Source of the DNA: a virus
Virus record (IMG/VR): IMGVR_UViG_3300045282_000029
Span: 1-22,233 of that record
Direction: 5' to 3' (one strand)
Length of the DNA: 22,233 bases
In this document: one piece after another, positions 14,147 to 22,233 of the stretch
How the letters are laid out: every line of letters begins with the position of its first letter
How positions within the stretch are numbered: the first letter of the stretch is position 1
Made by a program: the position numbers and the translations under genes
The notes under the pieces: model-generated
The model's database searches: none
Seen by the model: the letters and a program-made list of their open reading frames with translations, nothing else
What the model was told of the DNA's origin: nothing

Positions 14147-17100
14147 GCGGGCGCGGTGTCCTGTCGGGCGAGCAAGCCATCGACGATCAGAGCCGGATGG
14201 CACCGGCCGCGCAGGCGACGCCGCCCTGGTATCATGTCGATTGGGACGCCCACCAGGCCGCGGCCGAGGAGTCGGCGAGCGATACGATGGCCTGGCAGAC
14301 CGCGCAGCGCAGCGCCGCGCTCGACGATGCCGCGCAGCGGCTCGCCAAGCTCCGCGGGCAACCGTTCGACAGCTACTATATCGGGCTCGGCGGCACGCCC
14401 GCGGGCTTTGCCCCGACCGTCGACACGAACCGGCTCTATGCCGATCTCGCGGCGCTGCCGCCCGAGCAGCGCAAGCAGTTCGATATCGGCAACAATCCGC
14501 AGGAATTCGAGGCGATGATGCGCGAGCGCGGGCGCGTCGCCGCGGCCGAGCGCGAGCGGCGGATGGCGAAGGGCGGTGCGCTCGGCAATTTCGGCGGCGG
14601 CATGGTCGGCGGCTTCGCCAATCCGATCACCGATGCGACCTTGCCGATCGGCGGCTTCGGCCGCGGCGTCGCGATGAAAATCGCCACCGAAGCGCTGACG
14701 CAAGCGGGGATCGCCGGGCTCGAGGCGCCCGAAACCTATGCCGCCCGGCAGATGCAGGGCCGCAAGCTGACGCCCGAGGAAGTGCTGCGCAACATGGAGC
14801 TCGCCGGCGCCGGCGGCGCCGCGGTCAAGAGCCTGCACCTGGCCGGCGGCGCCGCGGTCGACAAGGCGCTCGAAACGAGCCTGCCGTGGCGCATGGCGCA
14901 AGCGCTCAAGACGGCGACGCCCGAGGGCAAGATGCTGCCGGCCGATCAGCTATCCGCCGCGCATGTGATCGAGCGCGAGGCCGAGATCGACGCGACGAAC
15001 CCCTATCAGAACAGTTACCAGGGGATCGGCGCGCACCGCGAGCGGATCGATAGCGAGCTTCAGCGGATCGCCGCGGCGACGCCGCCGCCGACCATGACCG
15101 CGACCGCGGCGCCGCCGGCGGCCGGCATGGCGCCACGGCTCGCGCCGGTCGCCGCCGGCGCCGGCCGCGGTTTCCTCAATGACAGCATTGTCGAGGGGCT
15201 GCTGCGCCGCGGGCTGACCGAGACGCAGGCGCGCGGCGTCGCGGCCGGGATCCACGCCGAGAGCAAGAGCGATCCCGGCGCGCTTGGGCCGCTGCAGGCA
15301 ACCACCGGGCACCGCGCGCTCGGCCTCGGGCAATGGCTCGGCCCGCGCCTCGAGGCGATCACGGCGCGCTATGGGCCGCGCCCAACGCTCGATCAGCAAC
15401 TCGATTTTCTCGTCGAGGAATTGAAGGGCGGCCATCCGGCCGGCGCCAAGGTGCTCGGCCAGAAGGATCCGGCCGCGGTGCTCAGGAGCTACATCGAGGA
15501 TTTCATGGTGCCCGGCGCGCCCGGTTCGCCCGATGTGGTCAAGGATATCGGCCGCGGCATGGAAGCGCTTGGGCTCGGCGGGGAGGAAGCGCCGGCGACG
15601 GGCGCGCCCGGAGAGCCCGAACCGCTGCCGCCGGTGCCCGAGCTCGACGCGCCAGGCCCGAGCGCGGCCGCGGTTGCGGCGCGCGAGGAGCCAGGCGCGG
15701 CGCCGGCCCCGGCGCCGCCGACCACGCCCGACGAGCCGCTGCAAGTCCGCCCCGAAGTCACGCACGAGGGGCTCGTGCCCGTGGTGCGCCAGATCATCGC
15801 CGATCGCGGCCAACGGCTCGACGTCGAAAAAATCGCGGCCGCGCTCGAGGTCGAGCCGCACCAGGTGCGCCGCGCGCTCGACGAGCTCGTGCAGAACGGC
15901 GAGCTCCATTCCAACCGCGAGGATCTGCGGCTCAAGGCCGAGCGCGTGCGGCGCGCGGCGAACGCGGCATCGGGCGCCGCGCGCAAGGGCACCGACAAGA
16001 TCAAGCTGACAGCGGCGGCGCCGATCGACGAGGCCGCTGTCACCTATCGGCGCCGCGCGCAGCCGGCGGCCAACCGCGGCGGCGACAACCTGTTGCAGTT
16101 CATTTCGCGGCACGGCGGGATCTCCGAGGACGGGCTCAACGACGCCGGCCGCGTGCTCGGCACCAAGGGCCACGATCTCAAGGAAACGCATCAGAAATGG
16201 GTGCCCGGGCATGGCCCGCTGATCCGCAAGACCGGCCTATCGATCGACGACATGGGCGAACGGCTATGGGGCGAAGGCTATTTCGGGCCGCCCGAAGTGA
16301 CGCCGCGGCCGAGCGAGGCCGAGGTGCTCGGCGCGATCGAGCGTTCGATCAAAGGCGAGAAGATCCATTCGTTCTATGAGGACGGGCCGCCGCCCGCGGC
16401 CAAGGCCAGCGATTTCGCGCCGCCCGATCCCGATAAGGTGACGAGCGACGAGGCGCTCGTGCAGACCTATCAGACCTGGGATGCGGTCGCCGCGCACGTC
16501 GGCCTCGCCGATCGGTTCAGCCTCGCCGAGATCGACCATGCGCGCGAGATCATGGCGCGCGGCACCGACAGCTTGCCGCCGCTCGACAAGCCCGAGGGCG
16601 AAGCATCCCCCGAAGAACTCGCGCCCTATTTGCTCGAGGCGGTCAATCGCGATATTCCGACCGGCGAAACCGAGCTCGACGGCGATTTGCAGGGTGCGGC
16701 GGTCGATTCCGAGGAGCCAACCTATGAACACTATGCCGCTGCCGCCGCTCAAGTCGACGCCGCCGCCGACCGCGGAGGATCTCGACCGGCTGCGCCAGAA
16801 GCTGGCCCTGGCCGAGAAGGCGCTGCAGGATCCCAAGGTGACGCAGGAGACAAAGGAGCGGCTCAAGGTGTCGAGCGCCCGGGTCAAGCGGGTGCTGTTC
16901 CTGGCGGAGAGCGTTTACCCGCAGCTGAAAGCGCCGCCGGCCGAGGCGGCGAACCTGTCACCGGGGCAACTCCCGATCTCACCGGCGCCGAGCGCGACGC
17001 CGCCAACGCCGCCGGAAATCTCGGGCCGGTAATTCTCGATAGCGAGGGCCTCAAGGCCTTCGACGATCCCACCGGCGCGCCCGCGGACAAGGCCGCCGAC

Positions 17101-18036
17101 GATGCCTGGCATGATATCCAGGCCGCGGCCGAGGCGAAAAAGCCGCCGGCGGCAAAGCGCAAGAAGGGCGACGAGAACCCGCTCGTGCGCCGCGGCGATA
17201 CCGTGACGCTGACCCAGGACGTCGACTATCTGAGGGCCGGCGAAACCTACACGATCGAGCGCGGCAACAAGAAGGAGGCCTATTTCCGCAACGCCGAAAC
17301 CGGCGGCGGCACGTTCCTGCAAAACTGGACGTTGAAGCGGGCGCTCAACCAGGGCCACATGAAGATCGAGCCGCACGAGGCGCCGGCAGAGATTCCCGCG
17401 GCAGGACATGCCGCATCCCCCGAGGGGGCGGCCAGGCCGCCCGAGGCAGGAGCGCCGCCGGCCGAGGCGCCGGCGGCGCTAGCAGCCAGGCAAGGCGAGG
17501 TAAGGCCAAGCGATCCGGCGACGGTGGATATCCTGAAACTCATGGCCGGGGCTGAGGACGACGGCAAATATGCGCCGGTCGATGGCAGCACGCAGCGCGT
17601 TAGGATGCTGCTCGACGAAGGGCTCGCGGCGGTTGATCCGCAATCTGGCCGTGTCGTTACGACGGCCAAAGGCCGCGCGCTGATCGATGCAGCCGAAGCG
17701 CCGCCGGCGGCGCCGAGCCTCGATCTCGGCGAGCAAGTCGATCCCAACCTCGCGGCCAAGCAGCGCCAGGAGCTCGACCTCGCCGCGCAGCAGCCGCTTC
17801 GCGGCGCGCGCAAGACCGGCGCGGCGCAAGAGGAGGTGATGCCCGAGGGCCTGTTCGGCGGCAAGATCGAGCCGCGCATGCTTGCCGAGCTCGAGGCCAA
17901 GGGGCTGGCGGTCGATCTCGGCGACGGCAAGGGCCTGCGCCCCGTCGAGGAGATCCACGCCGAGCTCGAGGACGACGCCAAGGCGATTGACACGATCGCC
18001 AGCTGCATCCTGCCCGGCAAGGGAGGCACGCCATGA
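14143..18036 (+). CDS. Very large multidomain virion protein with tail-lysozyme domain, 1297 aa
   Basis: A giant internal virion protein of mosaic build. Residues 1-260 carry a helical part with GNFGGGMVGGFANPITDATL, as in internal or ejection proteins. About 343-475 is a phage tail-lysozyme (Phage_lysozyme2-type) domain, with GIHAESKSDPGAL (candidate catalytic Glu E373) and GLGQWLGPR; it should cut peptidoglycan during entry. About 537-590 looks like a winged-helix-like unit ending VRRALDELVQNGEL; 650-740 is a module with ISRHGGISEDGLN; about 1018-1073 (GDTVTLTQ and on) is SH3-like; about 1121-1185 looks like another small winged-helix unit; the C-terminus carries an LRGARKTGAAQEE segment recalling modules of large polyvalent phage proteins. 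Residues about 860-945 form a Gly/Ala/Arg/Pro-rich linker encoded by the region that overlaps another gene. GAGGG (14129-14133) precedes the ATG; overlap with the previous gene is four bases. Confidence 0.8.
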   Translation: MSGRGVLSGEQAIDDQSRMAPAAQATPPWYHVDWDAHQAAAEESASDTMAWQTAQRSAALDDAAQRLAKLRGQPFDSYYIGLGGTPAGFAPTVDTNRLYADLAALPPEQRKQFDIGNNPQEFEAMMRERGRVAAAERERRMAKGGALGNFGGGMVGGFANPITDATLPIGGFGRGVAMKIATEALTQAGIAGLEAPETYAARQMQGRKLTPEEVLRNMELAGAGGAAVKSLHLAGGAAVDKALETSLPWRMAQALKTATPEGKMLPADQLSAAHVIEREAEIDATNPYQNSYQGIGAHRERIDSELQRIAAATPPPTMTATAAPPAAGMAPRLAPVAAGAGRGFLNDSIVEGLLRRGLTETQARGVAAGIHAESKSDPGALGPLQATTGHRALGLGQWLGPRLEAITARYGPRPTLDQQLDFLVEELKGGHPAGAKVLGQKDPAAVLRSYIEDFMVPGAPGSPDVVKDIGRGMEALGLGGEEAPATGAPGEPEPLPPVPELDAPGPSAAAVAAREEPGAAPAPAPPTTPDEPLQVRPEVTHEGLVPVVRQIIADRGQRLDVEKIAAALEVEPHQVRRALDELVQNGELHSNREDLRLKAERVRRAANAASGAARKGTDKIKLTAAAPIDEAAVTYRRRAQPAANRGGDNLLQFISRHGGISEDGLNDAGRVLGTKGHDLKETHQKWVPGHGPLIRKTGLSIDDMGERLWGEGYFGPPEVTPRPSEAEVLGAIERSIKGEKIHSFYEDGPPPAAKASDFAPPDPDKVTSDEALVQTYQTWDAVAAHVGLADRFSLAEIDHAREIMARGTDSLPPLDKPEGEASPEELAPYLLEAVNRDIPTGETELDGDLQGAAVDSEEPTYEHYAAAAAQVDAAADRGGSRPAAPEAGPGREGAAGSQGDAGDKGAAQGVERPGQAGAVPGGERLPAAESAAGRGGEPVTGATPDLTGAERDAANAAGNLGPVILDSEGLKAFDDPTGAPADKAADDAWHDIQAAAEAKKPPAAKRKKGDENPLVRRGDTVTLTQDVDYLRAGETYTIERGNKKEAYFRNAETGGGTFLQNWTLKRALNQGHMKIEPHEAPAEIPAAGHAASPEGAARPPEAGAPPAEAPAALAARQGEVRPSDPATVDILKLMAGAEDDGKYAPVDGSTQRVRMLLDEGLAAVDPQSGRVVTTAKGRALIDAAEAPPAAPSLDLGEQVDPNLAAKQRQELDLAAQQPLRGARKTGAAQEEVMPEGLFGGKIEPRMLAELEAKGLAVDLGDGKGLRPVEEIHAELEDDAKAIDTIASCILPGKGGTP
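16711..16716 (+). promoter_or_regulatory. Ribosome binding site of the embedded gene
   Basis: GAGGAG lies seven bases before the ATG at 16724, in the middle of a long ORF where no internal start would be expected. It is as strong as the sites of accepted genes in this window and is the main argument that the embedded frame is translated. Confidence 0.6.
16724..17032 (+). CDS. Embedded overlapping gene inside the lysozyme ORF, 102 aa
   Basis: This frame lies wholly within the 1297-aa ORF, shifted by one base. It has its own GAGGAG at 16711-16716 and ATG at 16724. By my hand count only 11 of its 102 codons end in A or T, while in the host frame 46 of 84 codons do so at 16726-16977, against a strong G/C preference elsewhere. 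The product has a Pro-rich start, a helical middle (about 17-63, a coiled-coil-like Asp/Glu/Lys/Arg pattern with RLRQKLALAEKAL and RVKRVLFLAESV), and a Pro/Ala-rich disordered end. No transmembrane segment, signal peptide or lipobox is seen, so it is not an obvious holin or spanin. I do not recognise the family. The host frame reads through this region without a stop. Confidence 0.7.
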   Translation: MNTMPLPPLKSTPPPTAEDLDRLRQKLALAEKALQDPKVTQETKERLKVSSARVKRVLFLAESVYPQLKAPPAEAANLSPGQLPISPAPSATPPTPPEISGR

Positions 18037-20507
18037 GCATTTCGGTGTGCGTGCAGGGCCTCGTCGACGAGGGCAAGATCAACAAGGGCCAGGCCGAGGA
18101 CGCCGAGCGCATCTACAACCAGCATTTCCACGCGCTCAAAGACCAGATGGGGATGAGCGCGGCGGCCGGCGTCGCGAGCGAGCGCGCGATCGCGGCGATG
18201 AAAGCCGAGCTGATCCGCAAGAAGCTGCTCGCCGCGCGCACGGTCCAGGTGCGCCAGCGCATCGCCGGCGAGCTCGACAGCTACAACGGCGGGCAAGCGG
18301 CTGCGCGCGGCGGCCCGATCGATCCGCGCGCCGGCGCGGCGCTGATCGGCGGCGACGATCGCGCGACCTATTCCAACCTCGAGGGGCGCCGCCGCGCGAT
18401 CGAGCGCCGCGCGTTCGCCGGCATGCACGCGATCCTCGAGAAGTTCTCGAATTCGACGCTCGGCTTTGCGCGCAACCCGGCCGAGCTCGACAATCTCGGG
18501 CGCGAGGCGTTCGGCCAGCATACCGGCGACAAGTCGGCGGCCGAGCTCAACCAGGCCTGGCAGCAAACCGCCGAATATCTGCGCCAGCGCGCCAACGCCG
18601 CCGGCATGGATATCGGCAAGATCGAGAATTGGGGGCTGCCGATCGCGCACAAGAGCCGCGCCGTGCGCAGTGTCGACTTCGCCACCTGGGCCAAGGATAT
18701 GAACGATAACGTCGATCGCGCCAGGATGATCGACAATCGCACCGGCCAGCCTTTCACCGATCCCGCCTGGGACGCGGTGCTGCGCGAGGAATTTGCCAAG
18801 ATTCGCTCGGACGGCGCCTCGCACCGCGAGCCCGGCAGTCCGACCGGCTCGAGCCTGGCGAACCAGCGCGGCGAGGAGCGGTTTTTCCATTGGAAATCTT
18901 ACGATCACTGGAAGGCCTACAACGACCGCTACGGCGAGGGCACCGCCTACAATCTGATGATGAGCCATATCCGCGGCATGGCGCGCGATATCGCGCAACT
19001 CGAGATCCTCGGGCCCAATCCCGACGCGACGCTCACCTGGGTCAAGGACACGATCCACAAGAGCGCGGCAATGGATCCCGCGGCCAATAGCAAGGCGCCC
19101 GACCGCGCCAACGCGGCGATTGCCAAGATCGATCGGATGATGGCCGAGTACACGGGCGAATCGCGGCGCGTGGCAAACCGCAAGCTCGCGCTCGTCGGCT
19201 CGGGCATCCGCTCCTGGCAGACCGCGGCGAAGCTCGGCGGCGCCGTGCTCTCGACGCCGAGCGACCTTGCCTACCAGTTCTCGACGCGCAAATTCAACGG
19301 GCTCCCCGCGGCCAACATGATCCCGCAATATATCAAGCTGATGGCCTCTAGGGGCTCGCAGCAGGAGGCCGTGCGCGCCGGGCTGATCGCCGAGCGCTGG
19401 CTCAGTCATACCGGCGGTTCGTCACGCCAGCTGGCCGGCGAGGAGCTCACCGGCGAAGTTGCCAAGCGCCTGGCCGAAGGCACGATCCGCGCCTCGGGGC
19501 TCGCGCGCGTCACCGACGCCGGGCGCCAGGCCTTCGGACAATCGTTCCTCGGCGCGATCACCGACAATTCGGTGCATACCTGGGACAAGCTCGATCCCGC
19601 GTTCCGCCGCCTGTTCGAGCGCTACGGCATCGGCGAGGCCGAATGGGACAAGATCCGCAAGACCCCGCTCGAGATGAACGGCGGGGTTCCGTGGATCCTG
19701 CCTACCCATGTCGAGGATCACGCGCTCGGCGATCGCCTGCTCGAGATGATCGACCGCGAAACCAATTTCGCCGTGCCCGAGCCAGACCTCGCGACCAAGG
19801 CGGCGATGAGCGCGGTTGGCCGGCCTGGCACCGTCGCCGGCGAACTGTTCAAGAGCTCGGCCTTGTTCAAATCGTTCGGGATCGGCGCCGGCGCGATGCA
19901 GGCGCACCGCATCGCCGTGCGCGCGGCGAGCTCAAAATCCGGCGCGGCCAAGTATGCGGTCGGCCTGGCGATCGGCACGGGGCTGATGGGCGCGCTCTCG
20001 CTGCTCCTCCGAGACGTCATTCTCAGCGGCCAGGATCCGCGCGACGCAATGCGTCAGCCGTTCACCGATCCCAAGACCGGCGAGCTCACGTTGAACCCGG
20101 GGTTTTGGGGCGCCGCGATGGCGCAGGGCGGCGGCACTGGTCCGCTTGGCGATCTCCTGCAAAGCGCCGAAGGGCGCGCGGGCAATTTTTCCGAAACCTT
20201 GGCCGGGCCCGTCGCCGGCGACGTCGGCCGGGCGCTCGCACTGCTCGGCTCCAAGAACCGTGCGGGCGACGCTTTGAAGCTCGCGCGCTCCGAGATCCCC
20301 GGCGGCACGAATTGGTACACGCGGCTCGCCTTCGACCGCATGGTGGCCGACCAGATCCAACAGGAAATCGACCCCAATTATGCGCAGTCGTGGCGGCGGA
20401 TGGAGAAGAACGCCGACGACAAAGGCACGCAATACTTCTGGCGCCCGGGCGACATGGAACCCGAGCGCGCGCCCGATTTCCGCAACATCACCAAGGGAGG
20501 CCACTAA
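18033..20507 (+). CDS. Internal virion / ejection protein, gp16-like C-terminal part, 824 aa
   Basis: AAGGGAGG (18019-18026) lies six bases before the ATG, which overlaps the previous stop in ATGA. The protein is mostly helical, with amphipathic and Ala-rich stretches. Features in line with large internal virion proteins are NWGLPIAHKSRAV near 208-220, TAAKLGGAVLSTPSDLAYQF near 398-417, and a strongly hydrophobic KYAVGLAIGTGLMGALSLLL near 640-659 that could insert in a membrane. The C-terminus ends in a Pro-rich tail. Together with the upstream lysozyme-bearing protein it could replace the single T7 gp16 (lytic enzyme plus ejection parts) by two proteins. No enzymatic motif was found in it. 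Confidence 0.65.
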   Translation: MSISVCVQGLVDEGKINKGQAEDAERIYNQHFHALKDQMGMSAAAGVASERAIAAMKAELIRKKLLAARTVQVRQRIAGELDSYNGGQAAARGGPIDPRAGAALIGGDDRATYSNLEGRRRAIERRAFAGMHAILEKFSNSTLGFARNPAELDNLGREAFGQHTGDKSAAELNQAWQQTAEYLRQRANAAGMDIGKIENWGLPIAHKSRAVRSVDFATWAKDMNDNVDRARMIDNRTGQPFTDPAWDAVLREEFAKIRSDGASHREPGSPTGSSLANQRGEERFFHWKSYDHWKAYNDRYGEGTAYNLMMSHIRGMARDIAQLEILGPNPDATLTWVKDTIHKSAAMDPAANSKAPDRANAAIAKIDRMMAEYTGESRRVANRKLALVGSGIRSWQTAAKLGGAVLSTPSDLAYQFSTRKFNGLPAANMIPQYIKLMASRGSQQEAVRAGLIAERWLSHTGGSSRQLAGEELTGEVAKRLAEGTIRASGLARVTDAGRQAFGQSFLGAITDNSVHTWDKLDPAFRRLFERYGIGEAEWDKIRKTPLEMNGGVPWILPTHVEDHALGDRLLEMIDRETNFAVPEPDLATKAAMSAVGRPGTVAGELFKSSALFKSFGIGAGAMQAHRIAVRAASSKSGAAKYAVGLAIGTGLMGALSLLLRDVILSGQDPRDAMRQPFTDPKTGELTLNPGFWGAAMAQGGGTGPLGDLLQSAEGRAGNFSETLAGPVAGDVGRALALLGSKNRAGDALKLARSEIPGGTNWYTRLAFDRMVADQIQQEIDPNYAQSWRRMEKNADDKGTQYFWRPGDMEPERAPDFRNITKGGH

Positions 20508-22233
20508 TGACCGTCGCCGCCATTGCGCCCACGATCGAATATCTCGAGGACGGCGTGACACTTTCGTTCCCCGTGCCGTTTCGGTTCCTGGCGCCGCAGA
20601 ACCTGCTCGCCGAGCGCACCGATCCCGCGGGTATCGTCTCGCAGCTGACCTATGGCACCGACTACACGGCGACCGGCGGCGGCACCGATGCCGGCGGCAC
20701 GCTGACGCTCGCGGCAAGTCTGGCCGGCGCGAAGCTCGTAATCCGGCGCGGCACGCCGCGCGCGCAGACGATCGACTATCAGACCAACGATCGCTTCCCC
20801 GCGGAAACCCACGAGCTCGGGCTCGATCGCGACATGATGATCGAGCAGGAACAGGATGCGGGGTTCAAGGATCTCGAGGATCGCGCGCTGACGGTGCCCC
20901 CCGGCGAGACGATCGACGACTTGCCGCCGGCCGCCGAGCGCGCGCAGGGCATCCTCGGGTTCGATGCCGATGGCAATCCGGTCATCCTGCCGAGCGAAGA
21001 ATTGGGCTCGGTCGCGGTCGTCGCGCAGCGCCGCGAGATCGTCGCCGCCGCCGGGCAGACGACGTTCCAGACCAACGCGCAATATACGGTCGGCTATGTC
21101 TCGGTCTTTGTGAACGGGGTTTGCCTGTCGCAGCAGGAATTTACCGCGAGCGATGGCGTTAACGTCGTGCTCGACGAGCCCTGCCTCGCGGGCGATATCG
21201 TGCTGCTTGAGGGGTTCCTTGGCTCGGCCGTGATGACCGATGCGGCGGCCATGACCTTCATCCAGGCCGGCACGGGGGCGCTCACCCGCAACGCGCAGGA
21301 CAAGATGCGCGAGCGCGTGAGCGTTGCGGATTATGGCGCGATTGGCGACGGCATAGCGGACGACTATCCGGCATTTCGCCGGGCGGCCGATTATCTCATA
21401 GCGCGCGGCGGCGGCGTGATAAGCGTCGACGTCGGCTCCTATCTGCTCAATTCGTCGCTGGTCATTCTCGGCAACAACATCACGATAGAAGGCCAAACAT
21501 CCGGCAGTTCGTGGATCGTGAACGGCCAGGCCAACAAAGGCGCGATCGTGTGGGGCGACAACGCGGCCGTCTGGTCGCGCAATGGCGCGCGAAATCTGTT
21601 CTTCGGGCAAAAGGCTGGCGTTGTCGCAGTCAACGGCAACATGGGTATGCAGCTTAACAAGCAGTCGAATTTTGTCCTGGAGAACATACAGGTCGCGCCC
21701 TACCCGGCGGCGCTCTGGGATGGCCTGCACTACAACGGCGTCACGCAATCTTACACCAGCACGTTCGGCGTTCAGGGGTGCCTCGGCTGCGGGTTCAAGA
21801 TCTACAATGACAGCGGCGATCTCTATATCGTCAACGGCCGCTGCGATGTGAACGGTGACGCCGGCATGTCGATTACCGACAGCCAGGGGCTCTATTTTGC
21901 CAATGTCTCTTGCTACCATAACACTGGCGACGGGTGGCAAATCGGCACGACCGGCTTCGGCACCAGCGGCAACAAGTATCATTTCTATACGCAGTGCGTC
22001 GGCGACACCAACGGCAACAACAATTGGGAAGTCACCAACCTCAAGAATGGCCTGTGGTCGAACTGTTGGGGTTGCACGCAAATCGACCCGGCGACCAACC
22101 CAAGCGCCAACGGCATCAACTTGTTCGGCGGCAACGTGTTCAATATCTCGCTGGTCAATTTCATCGCGATCGCGAACAACGGCCACGGGATAAACATTGC
22201 CGGCGCGAAAATCGTCAGTGTCACGGCGGCAAC
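20507..22233 (+). CDS. Tailspike/tail fibre: T7 gp17-type anchor plus pectate-lyase-like beta helix (3' truncated)
   Basis: The frame is open from ATG 20507 to the end of the window (575 codons and two bases), so the gene continues outside. AAGGGAGG (20493-20500) is six bases before the ATG, which overlaps the previous TAA by one base. Residues 1-120 form the T7 tail-fibre anchor type, with YLEDGVTLSFPVPFRFL, a LTYGTDYTATGGG segment and NDRFPAETHELGLDRDMMIEQE, which attaches to the tail. A beta-type second adaptor follows (about 178-237, with FVNGVCLSQQEFTASDG). At 271 onward VSVADYGAIGDGIADDYPAF opens a pectate-lyase-3 type right-handed beta helix, typical of tailspikes that bind or cleave polysaccharide. 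Cysteines recur along the helix (425, 428, 446, 469, 497, 520, 523). Catalytic residues are not identifiable. Confidence 0.85.
   Translation, partial: MTVAAIAPTIEYLEDGVTLSFPVPFRFLAPQNLLAERTDPAGIVSQLTYGTDYTATGGGTDAGGTLTLAASLAGAKLVIRRGTPRAQTIDYQTNDRFPAETHELGLDRDMMIEQEQDAGFKDLEDRALTVPPGETIDDLPPAAERAQGILGFDADGNPVILPSEELGSVAVVAQRREIVAAAGQTTFQTNAQYTVGYVSVFVNGVCLSQQEFTASDGVNVVLDEPCLAGDIVLLEGFLGSAVMTDAAAMTFIQAGTGALTRNAQDKMRERVSVADYGAIGDGIADDYPAFRRAADYLIARGGGVISVDVGSYLLNSSLVILGNNITIEGQTSGSSWIVNGQANKGAIVWGDNAAVWSRNGARNLFFGQKAGVVAVNGNMGMQLNKQSNFVLENIQVAPYPAALWDGLHYNGVTQSYTSTFGVQGCLGCGFKIYNDSGDLYIVNGRCDVNGDAGMSITDSQGLYFANVSCYHNTGDGWQIGTTGFGTSGNKYHFYTQCVGDTNGNNNWEVTNLKNGLWSNCWGCTQIDPATNPSANGINLFGGNVFNISLVNFIAIANNGHGINIAGAKIVSVTAA

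Noticed and set aside
16724-17032. Embedded gene as a spanin, by analogy with Rz/Rz1
   Set aside because: Neither a lipobox nor a signal or membrane segment is present, and the overlap is with a virion gene instead of an inner-membrane spanin.
17280-19409. 709-residue open frame on the minus strand
   Set aside because: It runs antisense across the ends of two plus-strand genes that have good ribosome sites and family motifs; its composition is that of a complement of G/C-ending codons, and it has no Shine-Dalgarno or recognisable motif.
20504-22186. 560-residue open frame on the minus strand opposite the tailspike
   Set aside because: The plus frame shows clear anchor and beta-helix motifs; the antisense frame is open only because the plus codons rarely give stops in that register.
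20507-22233. Possible diversity-generating retroelement as in Bordetella phage BPP-1
   Set aside because: The receptor-binding gene is cut off by the window end, and no reverse transcriptase or template-like repeat is visible in the window.
1-22233. CRISPR array, tRNA genes, integrase, attachment sites, holin or lysis cassette
   Set aside because: I looked for them and saw no supporting pattern; the only tandem repeat is the coding 33-base array, which has no spacers.

Overview
The window is a GC-rich, tightly packed stretch of a tailed bacteriophage or prophage with every credible gene on the plus strand. It carries the packaging, head and short-tail module of a podovirus-type virion: end of the large terminase, head-tail connector (portal), a Bbp19-like protein, scaffold, major capsid protein, T7 gp11-like and gp12-like tail tube proteins, a gp13-position GNAT-like protein, a gp14-position protein, large helical ejection proteins, and the start of a tailspike with a T7 gp17-type anchor. 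Strong G/C preference at third codon positions suggests a high-GC host, perhaps an alphaproteobacterium. That host guess is an inference; no host gene, tRNA, integrase or attachment site is visible.

Layout: 1-1554 holds the terminase C-terminus and two small proteins. 1588-1650 is a terminator-like hairpin before the portal. 1668-4933 holds portal, two small overlapping genes and scaffold. 5024-6154 holds two unexpected genes, one encoding an 11-residue repeat protein and one a cysteine-rich protein, followed by a 384-base spacer. 6539-8240 holds the capsid gene, a probable decoration protein and a 66-residue protein. 8254-11685 holds the tail tube proteins and the GNAT-like protein. 11685-20507 holds four internal virion genes that overlap by 1 to 4 bases, and inside the third of them a separate gene in another frame. 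20507 to the window end is the truncated tailspike.

The genes form one assembly line: terminase fills a prohead built from portal, scaffold and capsid; the gp11/gp12-like proteins close the tail; the internal proteins, one with a tail-lysozyme domain, probably make an ejection channel through the envelope; the tailspike binds and may cleave surface polysaccharide.

The most notable observations are a 102-codon gene embedded in the lysozyme-bearing ORF (16724-17032) with its own Shine-Dalgarno and far better codon use than the host frame; a stem-loop just upstream of, or over, the Shine-Dalgarno in every gene junction longer than about 70 bases; a 17-base dyad inside a patch of anomalous codons in the portal gene; a 33-base tandem repeat gene; and a cysteine ladder in the tailspike.
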